Shown here piece after piece: positions 1 to 8,252 of a stretch of 64,000 nucleotides of DNA (position 1 is the first letter of the stretch; each line of letters begins with the position of its first letter). The stretch comes from Myxococcus stipitatus (GTDB taxonomy: Bacteria > Myxococcota > Myxococcia > Myxococcales > Myxococcaceae), in the NCBI RefSeq assembly GCF_037414475.1, contig NZ_CP147913.1, positions 3,224,001-3,288,000 on the forward strand. The letters run 5' to 3'. The position numbers and the translations under genes are program-made. The notes under the pieces are model-generated. The model did no database searches and was not told the origin of the DNA. It worked only from the letters and a program-made list of their open reading frames with translations.

Positions 1-130
1 TTCTGGAGAGGGTGAGACGGTTTCCATGCGAGGTCCCTCATCGGCGGCCCCACCCGTGTCATGGGCCGTGGAAGGAACTGTTGGGAAACTGTCGGTCCAG
101 CGGGGTGAAGCGAGGGTGACGTCGTCTTTT

Positions 131-158
131 CGGGAAGGCGCCCCTCGGCACCTTCCCG
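131..158. other. Perfect 8-bp inverted repeat downstream of the Cys-rich sigma factor
   Basis: CGGGAAGG at 131-138 pairs with CCTTCCCG at 151-158 across a 12-nt loop. It lies about 70 nt past the stop of the leftward sigma factor gene. Neither strand has a clear U-run after the stem, so a factor-independent terminator is not well supported. Apart from this, bases 1-227 hold no gene I can recognise. Confidence 0.35.
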
Positions 159-227
159 AGAATTAATGGCGGGGCCCGTGCTTCGGCAAGGGCTTTCTCA
201 CCGCCAGGCGTCCTGACCGCCGCCTGC

Positions 228-809
228 TCAAGCGTGCGACTTGCAGGAGCAGTTCAGGCAGCCGTGGGACGCGCAGGAGCCACAGCTTCGCTCCAACTGC
301 TTCTTCAGGGCCTGCCGGGCGCGGTGCAGTCGCACGCCCGCGTTGTTGGGAGTGATGCCCGCCTCGCGAGCCACGTCCGGCACCGCGCGCTCTTCCAGGT
401 CCACCTGGCGCACCATCTCCGCGTATTCGGGCTTGAGGGTGGGCAGGAGCTTCCCCACGCAGGCGCAGACCGCCTGCTTGAGCTCCGGGTCCTCGGAGGG
501 CTCCTCGGCCTCGCGAGCCTCGCGCTCAAGCGCGCGCCCCTCCACCTGCTGGCGGCGGTAGTGGTCCACCATCGCGTTGCGCAGCAGACGGTAGAACCAC
601 GTCACCGCGCCCTCCGCGTCAGACAGGGTGCCGCCCTTCTCGAGCGACTTCACGAAGGCGGACTGGAGGATCTCCTCCGCCGTCGCGCGGTTGCCCACGC
701 GCCGCTCCACGAAGGCGAGGAACTGCCGGTGATTGTCCACCAGGGCCCGCGTCACCACGTCGCCCTCTTCCCGCATCGCCTCCACGCCACCCTGCTCAAC
801 CGCGTTCAT
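228..809 (-). CDS. ECF-type RNA polymerase sigma factor with cysteine-rich C-terminal tail
   Basis: This 193-residue protein has the sigma-70 region 2 pattern (residues about 25-90, with the WFYRLLRN and VDHYRR core-binding/-10 helix) and a region 4 helix-turn-helix at about 125-170. The start at 809 was chosen because GGAGGG lies about 8 nt upstream; in-frame sequence further upstream does not look coding. The protein does not stop after region 4. It ends in a short tail with Cys176, Cys179, Cys184, Cys187 and Cys189 (CxxC-x4-CxxCxC), and has a CxC pair at 115/117 in the linker. A Cys-rich tail after region 4 is known from the metal-sensing CorE-like (ECF44) sigma factors of Myxococcus, where the tail replaces an anti-sigma factor. 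No anti-sigma gene is adjacent here, which fits. Metal or redox sensing is inference. Confidence 0.85.
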   Translation of the reverse strand: MNAVEQGGVEAMREEGDVVTRALVDNHRQFLAFVERRVGNRATAEEILQSAFVKSLEKGGTLSDAEGAVTWFYRLLRNAMVDHYRRQQVEGRALEREAREAEEPSEDPELKQAVCACVGKLLPTLKPEYAEMVRQVDLEERAVPDVAREAGITPNNAGVRLHRARQALKKQLERSCGSCASHGCLNCSCKSHA

Positions 810-1486
810 CCATTCCCTCCTCTGAACTTCAACATTCACGTGCCGCGCACCCACATGAATGCGCCGGCCAGGGCCCGCGCACAAGGCAAGTCGTATACCC
901 GAAGCCCTCATCAACGATTCCCAGCAGTTGGCCGGTGGCAAGCCACCCTCATGTGTAACCACGGCCATCACACTGTGATGAACCTGAGCGAAAGACGGCC
1001 GGGGTTCCCACCCCGCGTCCTCCTGCTCACCTTGCGTGGAATGACTCACACGCGGGAGACATCCGAAACAACATCACAACTTTCTCGCCGATTCCCCGGT
1101 GGCAAGGTACAGTGCCTCCCGCAGGGGCCTGTTGACCAACAATCTCGACTCTTCGTGAGCCGGTGCGGTTGCAGCGCCTCGTTCCAGGGACAGCCCGCAC
1201 GCGCTCACGCTTCTTGGAACGCATGCCCCATGCCTAGACAACTGCTGTTCGGAGCCCTCCTCCCGTCGGTCCGATGTCCCCCGCCGAGGGACGGCTGACC
1301 CGTCGCGCCATTCCCATCCAGAGCGTGAGCGGCACGGGCTCGCAGGCCCGCGAGCCAGGTCCGGGACGCTCGCGCCCCAGGACGGACAGAAGCGCATCCG
1401 CGCCTGGAACACCAATGACTTGCAGGCCGGCTCCGCTGTCTTCACCGGACGGCCGCACTCTCACGTCTTTACCTCAAGGAAACACC
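810..1486. other. Intergenic region between divergent sigma factor and lipoprotein genes
   Basis: About 680 bases with no convincing gene; frames across it have the skewed composition of chance frames in GC-rich DNA. It must hold the promoters of the leftward sigma factor and the rightward lipoprotein gene. I could not identify a clear promoter or operator in it. Confidence 0.4.
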
Positions 1487-2308
1487 ATGCAATCCCTCAT
1501 TCAGAAACTGGCACTCGTGTCGCTTCTGGGCTTCACGGCCTGTGGCGCTCCTCAGGACTCAGCGGGAGACCTCCCTGGCGAGACAGGCACGAGCGAACAG
1601 AAGCTCAACGGCACGGAGGTGGCGCTACCCATGTGCGACCTCTCGACCATTCCCTCGGGTTGGTCCTGCTGGCTGGACTACGACAAACAGACTGCGTGCC
1701 CCGCCGGACAGACTCCTGCGATTTTCTGGCTCCGCCCCAACACCGGCTCCGAGTACGTCCGAGCGGATGCCACTTTCGGGAGGCCCCAGGTGAAGGTGTG
1801 GTCCCTGTCATGGGGTGTGAACACCTTCCTCAGTCGCGGGCAATCCGTGCTCTGCGAAAGCACCAACAACACCTATCGCGCCTCCACCTGGAGCCGGTAC
1901 ACGGGCACGACGGGAACACCCCAGCGACAGGCCATGCTGACCTCCTTCGTCGACCACATCCGCCCTGCCCTTGTGCGAGGAACGGTGTTCGCGTCCTTCA
2001 TCCAGCACTACTGCGCCACCACGGGTGGATGCACCGACGTCACGTCGCTGATTCTGGTCCTCAACAAGAAGGACGCCGCCAACCCGGCCTGGACCGAGGT
2101 CACCCGGAAAGAGATTCCTATTCCTCGCGCGGTCACCGTGGGCGCGTTTGAAGTCGAGACCACGCTCGACCCCTTCACCGAGGTCAACTTCGAGGTCTAC
2201 GTGAAGAACTCCTTCAACTCCATCACCGAAATCGTCTTCTACGACGTCCGCCTCTTCACCGAGAAGTGCGTCCCCGACATGACCAACCCGGGCCAGTGCC
2301 TGCCGTGA
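1487..2308 (+). CDS. Putative lipoprotein, tandem family copy 1
   Basis: A 273-residue predicted lipoprotein of unknown function. The start at 1487 follows AAGGA by a few bases and gives a classic lipoprotein signal: basic n-region, hydrophobic core, lipobox GFTAC with the acylated Cys near residue 19. The mature part has regularly placed cysteines (in CDLS, CWLD, CPAG, VLCES, YCATTGGC, KCVPD, QCLP contexts), suggesting a disulfide-stabilised secreted fold. It is clearly paralogous to the gene at 2761-3579 (shared AFEV, FEVYVKNS-like and LFTEKC blocks) and to the decayed copy at 4642-5166. A strong hairpin follows the stop, so it is probably transcribed alone. I recognise no known domain. Confidence 0.8.
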   Translation: MQSLIQKLALVSLLGFTACGAPQDSAGDLPGETGTSEQKLNGTEVALPMCDLSTIPSGWSCWLDYDKQTACPAGQTPAIFWLRPNTGSEYVRADATFGRPQVKVWSLSWGVNTFLSRGQSVLCESTNNTYRASTWSRYTGTTGTPQRQAMLTSFVDHIRPALVRGTVFASFIQHYCATTGGCTDVTSLILVLNKKDAANPAWTEVTRKEIPIPRAVTVGAFEVETTLDPFTEVNFEVYVKNSFNSITEIVFYDVRLFTEKCVPDMTNPGQCLP

Positions 2309-2337
2309 GCGAACAACCGTAGAACCCGCTTCACCCG

Positions 2338-2373
2338 CTCCCTGCCTGTGCCACGAAATGGACAGGCAGGGAG
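2338..2373 (+). terminator. Hairpin terminator after lipoprotein copy 1
   Basis: A perfect 12-bp stem, CTCCCTGCCTGT at 2338-2349 and its complement at 2362-2373, with a 12-nt loop, begins 30 nt after the stop codon and is followed by TCTGTCTTG. A closely related hairpin follows the decayed third copy at 5210-5241, so the terminator appears to have been duplicated with the gene. Confidence 0.65.
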
Positions 2374-2760
2374 TCTGTCTTGCCGCAGTGCGACATCGGC
2401 GCCCTGTCCGCCGTGGAAAGACATCCTCACTTTCTTTGTCAGGATTATCTTCCATTCGAGCGTCGACGGGCCACGTGCCGACGCAACCGCCGCGCTTCCG
2501 TCCAGGAACAGTTCGCACACCCTCGCGCTTCCTGGATGGCAAGCCCTCTGCCCCAACAGACACCGCCCGAAGCCCACTTCGTGGCTTCGCTGTGCGACGG
2601 CACCCTGTCCCATTCCCACCCAGACATGCAGTGACGCCGACGTCATGACGGCAGTGCCACCGCACACCGTCATCCAGCGCAACCCATGCCTGCCTTTCGA
2701 CACCAGGGACGGCGCGCCGCTGCGCAATTCCTCTCAATCTCTTCACACCAAGGACGCACC
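2374..2760. other. Intergenic region between tandem lipoprotein genes
   Basis: About 390 bases without a recognisable gene. It presumably carries the promoter of the second copy, since a strong hairpin closes off the first. No clear -35/-10 pair or repeat was found. Confidence 0.4.
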
Positions 2761-3579
2761 ATGCAATCCCTCACTCTGAAGCTGGCGCTCGTGTCTCTGC
2801 TGGGAACCTCGGCCTGTGGTGTTCCCCAGCCCCCGGAGGAAGAACTCTCCGCCGAGACAGACACGGCTGAACAGCCTCTCCACGGTGAGGAGGTGTCGCT
2901 GCCGCTGTGTGACCTCTCGAACATGCCCTCGGGCTGGTCCTGTTGGCTGGACGAACATCAGCAGGCGCCGTGTCCCGCAAACCAGACTCCCGCGTGGTTC
3001 TGGCTGCGCCCCGAGGCTGGCACCCCGTACGTCCACGCGGACGCCTCGCTCGGGAGTCGCGACGTCGCGACATGGGACCTGAGCTGGGGTGAGGATGCCT
3101 TCTACGCCCGAGGGGAGTCCGTGTTCTGCGAGAGCACCACGGAGACCTATCAGGCCTCCACCTGGAGCCAGCACTCGGCGGGCCCGGGGCTCCCCCTGCT
3201 CCAGTCCCGGTTGACCTCCTTCATCCAGCACCTCCGCCCCGCCCTCACGCGCGGCACGGTGTTTGTGTCCTTCGACGAGGCCTTCTGCGCGAGCGCCGGT
3301 GGATGCACGGAAGCCACGTCGCTGATTCTGGTCCTCAACAAGCGGGACACCTTCCCGACCTGGACGGAGGTCACCCGGCGGGAATTCCCGCTGATTCGCG
3401 GGGCTCCCGAGGGCGCGTTCGAGGTGAAGGCCCGAATCGACCCCATCAACGAGGTCAGCTTCGAGGTCTACGTGAGGAACGCCTCCAACTCGATCTCCGA
3501 GGTCGTCTTCCACGACATGCGCCTCTTCACCGAGAAGTGCATCCCGGACATGAGCACCCCGGGCCAATGCCTGCCGTGA
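2761..3579 (+). CDS. Putative lipoprotein, tandem family copy 2
   Basis: A 272-residue paralogue of the gene at 1487. The signal sequence is nearly identical (MQSLTLKLALVSLLG then lipobox TSAC), and all the cysteine landmarks and the C-terminal LFTEKCIPDM block are kept. The start at 2761 has AAGGA upstream. The region behind the lipobox (PPEEELSAETDTAEQ) has diverged and is acidic, typical of a lipoprotein linker. No hairpin follows it; the WD40 gene starts 39 nt downstream, so the two may be co-transcribed. Function is unknown. Retention of the cysteines in two copies suggests the fold is under selection. Confidence 0.8.
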   Translation: MQSLTLKLALVSLLGTSACGVPQPPEEELSAETDTAEQPLHGEEVSLPLCDLSNMPSGWSCWLDEHQQAPCPANQTPAWFWLRPEAGTPYVHADASLGSRDVATWDLSWGEDAFYARGESVFCESTTETYQASTWSQHSAGPGLPLLQSRLTSFIQHLRPALTRGTVFVSFDEAFCASAGGCTEATSLILVLNKRDTFPTWTEVTRREFPLIRGAPEGAFEVKARIDPINEVSFEVYVRNASNSISEVVFHDMRLFTEKCIPDMSTPGQCLP

Positions 3580-3618
3580 GCACGTGGCCGTAGCCCCCGC
3601 CTCACACTGGAGTCCTCC

Positions 3619-4593
3619 ATGCATCCCCCGGCCATCACTCCCGACAACGCTTCGCGAATCGTGCGGCTGCGCCAGTTCGGCGCCAGACCTGACTTCGAGT
3701 CCTTTCGGGGGCAATTCCTGGCATTTGATGCCGAGGGACGGCGCCTCGCCTCGATGGGACGGGGCGCATCGGGGGTCCTCCAGTGGTGGGACTTGCAAGG
3801 TGCCGAGCCCCAACGTCTCGCGGCGCATCCCGTGAAACAGGGCTCGACCGTGGGCTTTCTTGAGGGGGACGGATCCATCGTCTCCCTCACCCAGAAAGGC
3901 ATTCTCCGAACATGGTCTGTCTCGGACGGAGCACTGCTCCAAGAAGCCCACCTGGACCTCTACTGGCCTGATCTCGGGCTGACACGACAAGGTGCGCAGG
4001 TGCTCGTGGCCAGCCGGGATGGACATCTCTTCCTCTGGGATGTCCGCCAATGGAGGCGTACTCGGGAGTTCGCCTCTCACTCCACGCCGATGGAGCGCTG
4101 CGCCCTGTCTCCCGACGGGCGCCTCGTGGTGGCTGGCCCTCATGGTCACACCCACCAATCAGGAGTCCTTCGCAGTTGGGAGGCCGCAACCGGGCGGGAA
4201 CTCTCTACCATCGACATCGACGCCCCCTCCGTCGAGGCGATGACGTTCGAGCCCTCCGGACACCGGCTTGCCGTGGCCACCCACCACTGCCGGATTCTCC
4301 TGATTGAAGCAGCCACACGAAAAATGCTGCGGGCCTTCAGGGCCCCCCTCTGCGGAACATACGACCTGAGTTTCAGTCCGGACGGATTGCTCCTCGCAGT
4401 CGCCTGGGCCGGGGCGGGCTTCTCCGTCCTGAACACCGAGAATGGCCAGGAAATCTACAGTCACTCCGACACCAATGACATGCAGGGTAGTTCCGCCCGA
4501 TTCTCTCCGGACGGCAGCACCCTCATGTGGGGGCAAGGCAATGGAACCGTGGGCGTCTGGGGTGTAGCTCCTGACCACTCGGAGGCTCCGTAG
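3619..4593 (+). CDS. WD40-repeat protein, probably a cytoplasmic beta-propeller
   Basis: A 324-residue protein with repeated WD40-like strands: LFLWDVRQW and LRSWEAATGRE mid-protein, then FSPDG-type blades near residues 255 and 295, ending in a GTVGVWGV strand. This is enough for a single propeller of six to seven blades. No signal peptide or membrane segment is present. GGAG lies 7 nt before the ATG. It follows lipoprotein copy 2 by 39 nt and precedes the decayed third copy, so it sits inside the lipoprotein array. WD40 propellers act as protein-interaction platforms; the partner here is unknown. Confidence 0.8.
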   Translation: MHPPAITPDNASRIVRLRQFGARPDFESFRGQFLAFDAEGRRLASMGRGASGVLQWWDLQGAEPQRLAAHPVKQGSTVGFLEGDGSIVSLTQKGILRTWSVSDGALLQEAHLDLYWPDLGLTRQGAQVLVASRDGHLFLWDVRQWRRTREFASHSTPMERCALSPDGRLVVAGPHGHTHQSGVLRSWEAATGRELSTIDIDAPSVEAMTFEPSGHRLAVATHHCRILLIEAATRKMLRAFRAPLCGTYDLSFSPDGLLLAVAWAGAGFSVLNTENGQEIYSHSDTNDMQGSSARFSPDGSTLMWGQGNGTVGVWGVAPDHSEAP

Positions 4594-4641
4594 CAAACCT
4601 CCGCACGACAGTTTCAACCACTTAATGCCCAAGGGAAGACG

Positions 4642-5166
4642 ACGCAATCCCTCATCCAGAAGCTGGCACCCGGGTCTCTTCTCGGGTCCACGACCAACTG
4701 TGGCGCCCGTCACGATATGGACGAAGGCGCCGTCGACGAGACCGCACGACCGAACAGAAATCAATCGTACACTCCTACGCCAACGCCGAAGTCGTGTACT
4801 GCGATTACATAGCCAATGCCTATCAGGCGTCCACATGGATGCCGACATAGGGGTTCGCCATTCTTCCAGGCAAAGCTGACCTCATTCGTCGACCACATTC
4901 GCCCTGCTCTCGCGCGAGGAACGGTGTTCGCGACCTTTGACGAGTCCTACTGACTCACCGTGGGTGGCTGCACTAATGCCACGTCCCTGCTTCTGGTCCT
5001 CAACGAGAAGGACGCAGCCACCTCGACCTGGACGGAAGTCGCACGCCGAGAACCGCCCCAGCTCCGCTGGGCCCCCGTCGGAGCATTCGAAGTCGAGACC
5101 ACGCTCGCCCTCTTCACTGAGAAGTGCATCCCGGACATGCCCCACCCGGACCAATGCCTGCCGTGA
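4642..5166 (+). pseudogene. Decayed third copy of the lipoprotein family
   Basis: The sequence from 4642 reads like the signal peptide of the other copies (QSLIQKLA...SLLGS..CGA), but the start ATG is ACG. The middle of the gene is largely missing: the sequence jumps from the signal region to the segment matching VLCES..TYRASTW. Further on, the FVDHIRPAL.RGTVFA block is kept but shifted in frame. A TGA interrupts at about 4952, where copies 1 and 2 have the HYCATTGG-type sequence. The last stretch (GGCTNATSLLLVLN to LFTEKCIPDM..DQCLP) is readable but lacks the segment equivalent to FEVYVKNSFNSI. Lost start, deletions, frameshift and in-frame stop together make this a pseudogene. Confidence 0.85.
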
Positions 5167-5720
5167 AGACGCGCACGAGTCCGTAGCGTCTCCAACGAAA
5201 CACTCGCTCCCCTGCCTGCCCTCATGAATAGGCATGCAGGGTCGAGGTCTTGACAACGGCCCGCAACCCGTCTATTTCGCCGTTCAGCATCAAGAGCGGC
5301 CACTGCTTCGGCGGTGGCCCGACAACCTGGAGTCGGACCTCCAAGGTGTCCAAACGATGCGGTCCGGGGAGCAGGTGCTCCACGGACAAACCAAGTGTCC
5401 GAGGCGAGGCTGCCCCTCCGCTTCGGTGAGAGAGGGCCCCCGTGGTTCCATCCACCCGCATCGACTCCCGCCCCACCGCGAAGGTCCGTGACGCGTTCCG
5501 CGCTCTCCCCGAGTGCACCCGAATGCGCCGCACCCTCCTGGCGCCGCTCGCGCGAATGCGCGGGCCGGTGCGCGCCGGCTAGCGCCTCTCCTTCTCCCTC
5601 CTCCATTCCTTTCTTTCACGGCGCCGCGAGTGCCGTGCCGCTCGACGTGTATGCGTTGGCGCCACGGCCGCGAACCCTCTCATGCCTTCAGGGCCACACG
5701 CCCGAGGTTCGAGGTCTCAG
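5167..5720. other. Gene-free region upstream of thrA
   Basis: About 550 bases holding the hairpin at 5210-5241 and the presumed promoter and leader of the thrA operon. A 19-codon frame at 5523-5582 (MRRTLLAPLARM...) ends inside a CCGG...CCGG hairpin followed by a pyrimidine-rich tract. It has no threonine or methionine run, so I do not call it an attenuator peptide. No SAM riboswitch core was recognised. Confidence 0.35.
5210..5241 (+). terminator. Hairpin after the decayed lipoprotein copy
   Basis: CCCTGCCTGCC at 5210-5220 pairs with GGCATGCAGGG at 5231-5241 (one mismatch, 10-nt loop). Position and sequence match the terminator hairpin behind copy 1 at 2338-2373, supporting common origin by duplication. 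Confidence 0.5.
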
Positions 5721-8222
5721 ATGAGCAGCAATTCCTTTCGAGTGATGAAGTTTGGCGGCTCCTCCGTGGGCTCGCCCCGCCGCCTGCGCCAGGTCATCGA
5801 GCTGATTGGCAAACATGCCCGCACAGGCCCGCTCGCGGTGGTGGTCTCCGCCCAGGGCGACACCACCGACTGGCTCCTCGAGGCGGCCGAGCTCGCCACG
5901 AAGGGAGACCTGGAGGGCTCGCTCACCGTCGTGGCTCGCATCGCCCACCTCGCGAAGACCAACGCCGCCGCGCTCCACCCCGCACAGTCCACCACGCTCG
6001 CCGCCCGCGTGGACCAGCTCCTCGCCCCGCTCCAGCAACTTCTCCAGGGCATCTCGCTCACCCGCGAGTGTTCCCCCGCCTCCAAGGACAAGGTGCTCGC
6101 CTTCGGTGAGCTCGTCTCCGCCACGCTCCTCGCCGAGCTGCTCAACGCCGCAGGCACCGAATCCTGCTTCCGTGACGCGCGCCTCCTGCTCGTTACGGAT
6201 GACACCTTCGGCGCCGCCCGCGTGGACGTGGCCCGCACGCGCACCCAGCTCCAGGCGAGCGCCGCCGGCTGGGGCAACTCCGTGCCGGTCATCCCCGGCT
6301 TCATCGCCTCCACCGTGGACGGCCGCACCACCACGCTGGGCCGCAACGGCTCCGACTACACCGCCGCGCTCGTCGCCCAGGGCCTGGGCGCGACGGAAGT
6401 CACCGTATGGACCGACGTGCTCGGCCTGCACACCGCCGACCCGGACCTGGTGAGCGACGCGTACCCCGTCCCGCACCTCACCCACGCCGAGGGCCTGGAG
6501 CTGGCCGCCGTGGGCGTGCGCATGCTGCACCCGCGCACGATGATTCCGCTCATCGAGTCCGGCATCTCCCTGCGCATCCGCAACACCATGCACCCGGACC
6601 ACCCGGGCACGCTCATCGACGCCATCGGTTCGCGCGACGGCCAGCGCCCCACCTGCATCGCGACGCGCGAGGACCTGGCCCTGCTCGGCATCGAGGTCCG
6701 CAAGCTCTCCGACCAGTTCCAACTGGGCGAGCGGGCCCTCTCCGCGCTGCGCGCCGCTCGCGTCACCGTGTGGATGACGGCCCAGTCCGCCAACGGGCAA
6801 TCCATCGCCCTCGTCGTGCCCCTGCCGGATGCCCAGCGCGCGCGGACAGCGCTGGAGGCGGAGCTCGCGCAGGAGCTGTCCCGCCGTGAAGTGGAGCCAC
6901 TCGGAGTCCGCCAGCCCGTCACGCTGCTGACGCTGGTGGCCGAGGCCATGGGTCACGGCGTCAACGTGGCGGGCCGCTTCTTCAGCGCGCTCGGCGCGGT
7001 GGGCGTCAACGTGCGAGCCAGCGCCCAGGGCGCCAGCTCCCGCTCCATCTCCTGCGTGGTGGACGCGGCGGACACCTCCATCGCGGTGCGCACCACCCAC
7101 GCCGCCTTCAACCTGGCGCACCAGCAGGTCAACCTCTTCCTGCTGGGCAAGGGCACCGTGGGCGGTCAGCTCCTCGCGCAGCTGCGCGCCCAGCAGGAGC
7201 AGCTTCGCGAGCGCCACGGCATCGCGCTGCGCGTGGTGGGCATCGCCGACAGCCGGCACACCCTCTTCGACGCCTCCGGTCTCCCGCTGGAGGGACTGGA
7301 GGAGCAGCTCGCCCGCGTCGTCCGAGGTGAGCCCGGAACCCAGGCGCTGCCCCCACTCCTGGACGAGCTGCGCCGGCTGCCCGTGCCCATCCTCGTCGAC
7401 TGCACCGCCGACGGCGGCGTGGCCTCGCTCTACACGGAGGCGTTCCGACGAGGCATCCACGTGGTGGCCGCCAACAAGAAGCCCCTGGCGCTGCCCTGGA
7501 ACGAGCGCGAAGCCCTGCTCTCCGAGGCCCGCCGCCATCACGTCGGCTACCACTACGAGACCACGGTGGCCTCCAGCCTCCCGGTCATCGACACGCTCGC
7601 CAACCTGGTGCGCACCGGCGACACCGTGCGCCTCATCACCGCGTCCCTCTCCGGCAGCGTGGGCTTCATCTGCAACGAACTGCTGGCGGGCGTGCCGCTG
7701 TCCACCGCCGTGCGCGCCGCGCGAGACAAGGGCTTCACCGAGCCCGACCCTCGCGAGGACCTGTCCGGCGCGGACGTCGCACGCAAGGCGCTCATCCTCG
7801 CGCGGGAGCTGGGCCTGTCGCTGTCGCTCTCCGACGTGGCGCTGGAGCCCTTCGTCCCCGCGCTGGCGGACACCAACGAGTCCCCCGACTCGTTCCTGCG
7901 CAGCCTGCGCTCGCTGGACGCCGAGTACGCACAGAAGGTGGAGCGCTGCCGTCAGTCCGGCACCGTGCTGCGCTACCTGGCGCGCATCGACCCGACCCGC
8001 CTGGGCACGGACTCACCCGTCATCCGGGTGGGGCTCGCCGCGGTGGAGCCGGGACAGCCCGGTGCGGACCTGCGCGGCACCGAGTCCTTCGTCTCCTTCA
8101 CTACCACGCGGCACAGCGAGTTCCCCCTCACCGTGCGCGGCGCGGGCGCGGGCGGCGCCGTCACCGCGTCGGGCGTGTTGGCCGACATCCTCCGCATCTC
8201 CCAGACTCTGCGGGGCCGCTGA
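5721..8222 (+). CDS. thrA: Bifunctional aspartokinase / homoserine dehydrogenase
   Basis: This 833-residue fusion enzyme catalyses the first and third steps from aspartate to homoserine, the precursor of threonine and methionine. The N-terminal amino-acid kinase domain opens with MKFGGSSVGSP and contains the GRNGSDYTAALVA substrate-binding stretch. A regulatory region with two ACT-type segments follows (about residues 310-460). The C-terminal homoserine dehydrogenase starts at the Rossmann motif LGKGTVGGQLL (about residue 475) and has the VAANKKP and GFTEPDPREDLSG catalytic blocks. The length matches the enterobacterial ThrA/MetL family. The ATG at 5721 was preferred over an in-frame ATG at 5682 because family members start just before the kinase motif. 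Downstream sulfur genes suggest it feeds methionine synthesis. Confidence 0.95.
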   Translation: MSSNSFRVMKFGGSSVGSPRRLRQVIELIGKHARTGPLAVVVSAQGDTTDWLLEAAELATKGDLEGSLTVVARIAHLAKTNAAALHPAQSTTLAARVDQLLAPLQQLLQGISLTRECSPASKDKVLAFGELVSATLLAELLNAAGTESCFRDARLLLVTDDTFGAARVDVARTRTQLQASAAGWGNSVPVIPGFIASTVDGRTTTLGRNGSDYTAALVAQGLGATEVTVWTDVLGLHTADPDLVSDAYPVPHLTHAEGLELAAVGVRMLHPRTMIPLIESGISLRIRNTMHPDHPGTLIDAIGSRDGQRPTCIATREDLALLGIEVRKLSDQFQLGERALSALRAARVTVWMTAQSANGQSIALVVPLPDAQRARTALEAELAQELSRREVEPLGVRQPVTLLTLVAEAMGHGVNVAGRFFSALGAVGVNVRASAQGASSRSISCVVDAADTSIAVRTTHAAFNLAHQQVNLFLLGKGTVGGQLLAQLRAQQEQLRERHGIALRVVGIADSRHTLFDASGLPLEGLEEQLARVVRGEPGTQALPPLLDELRRLPVPILVDCTADGGVASLYTEAFRRGIHVVAANKKPLALPWNEREALLSEARRHHVGYHYETTVASSLPVIDTLANLVRTGDTVRLITASLSGSVGFICNELLAGVPLSTAVRAARDKGFTEPDPREDLSGADVARKALILARELGLSLSLSDVALEPFVPALADTNESPDSFLRSLRSLDAEYAQKVERCRQSGTVLRYLARIDPTRLGTDSPVIRVGLAAVEPGQPGADLRGTESFVSFTTTRHSEFPLTVRGAGAGGAVTASGVLADILRISQTLRGR

Positions 8223-8252
8223 AGCCCCCCGCGTCACCCGGAGCCTTCTCCC

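Noticed and set aside
1274..1486. N-terminal extension of lipoprotein copy 1 to 1274
   Set aside because: It would bury the signal peptide and lipobox; the start at 1487 has a ribosome-binding site and matches copy 2.
5523..5582. A 19-codon possible leader peptide before thrA
   Set aside because: It lacks the Thr, Ile or Met codon runs expected of an attenuator peptide, and the hairpin at its end is short and not followed by a clear U-run.
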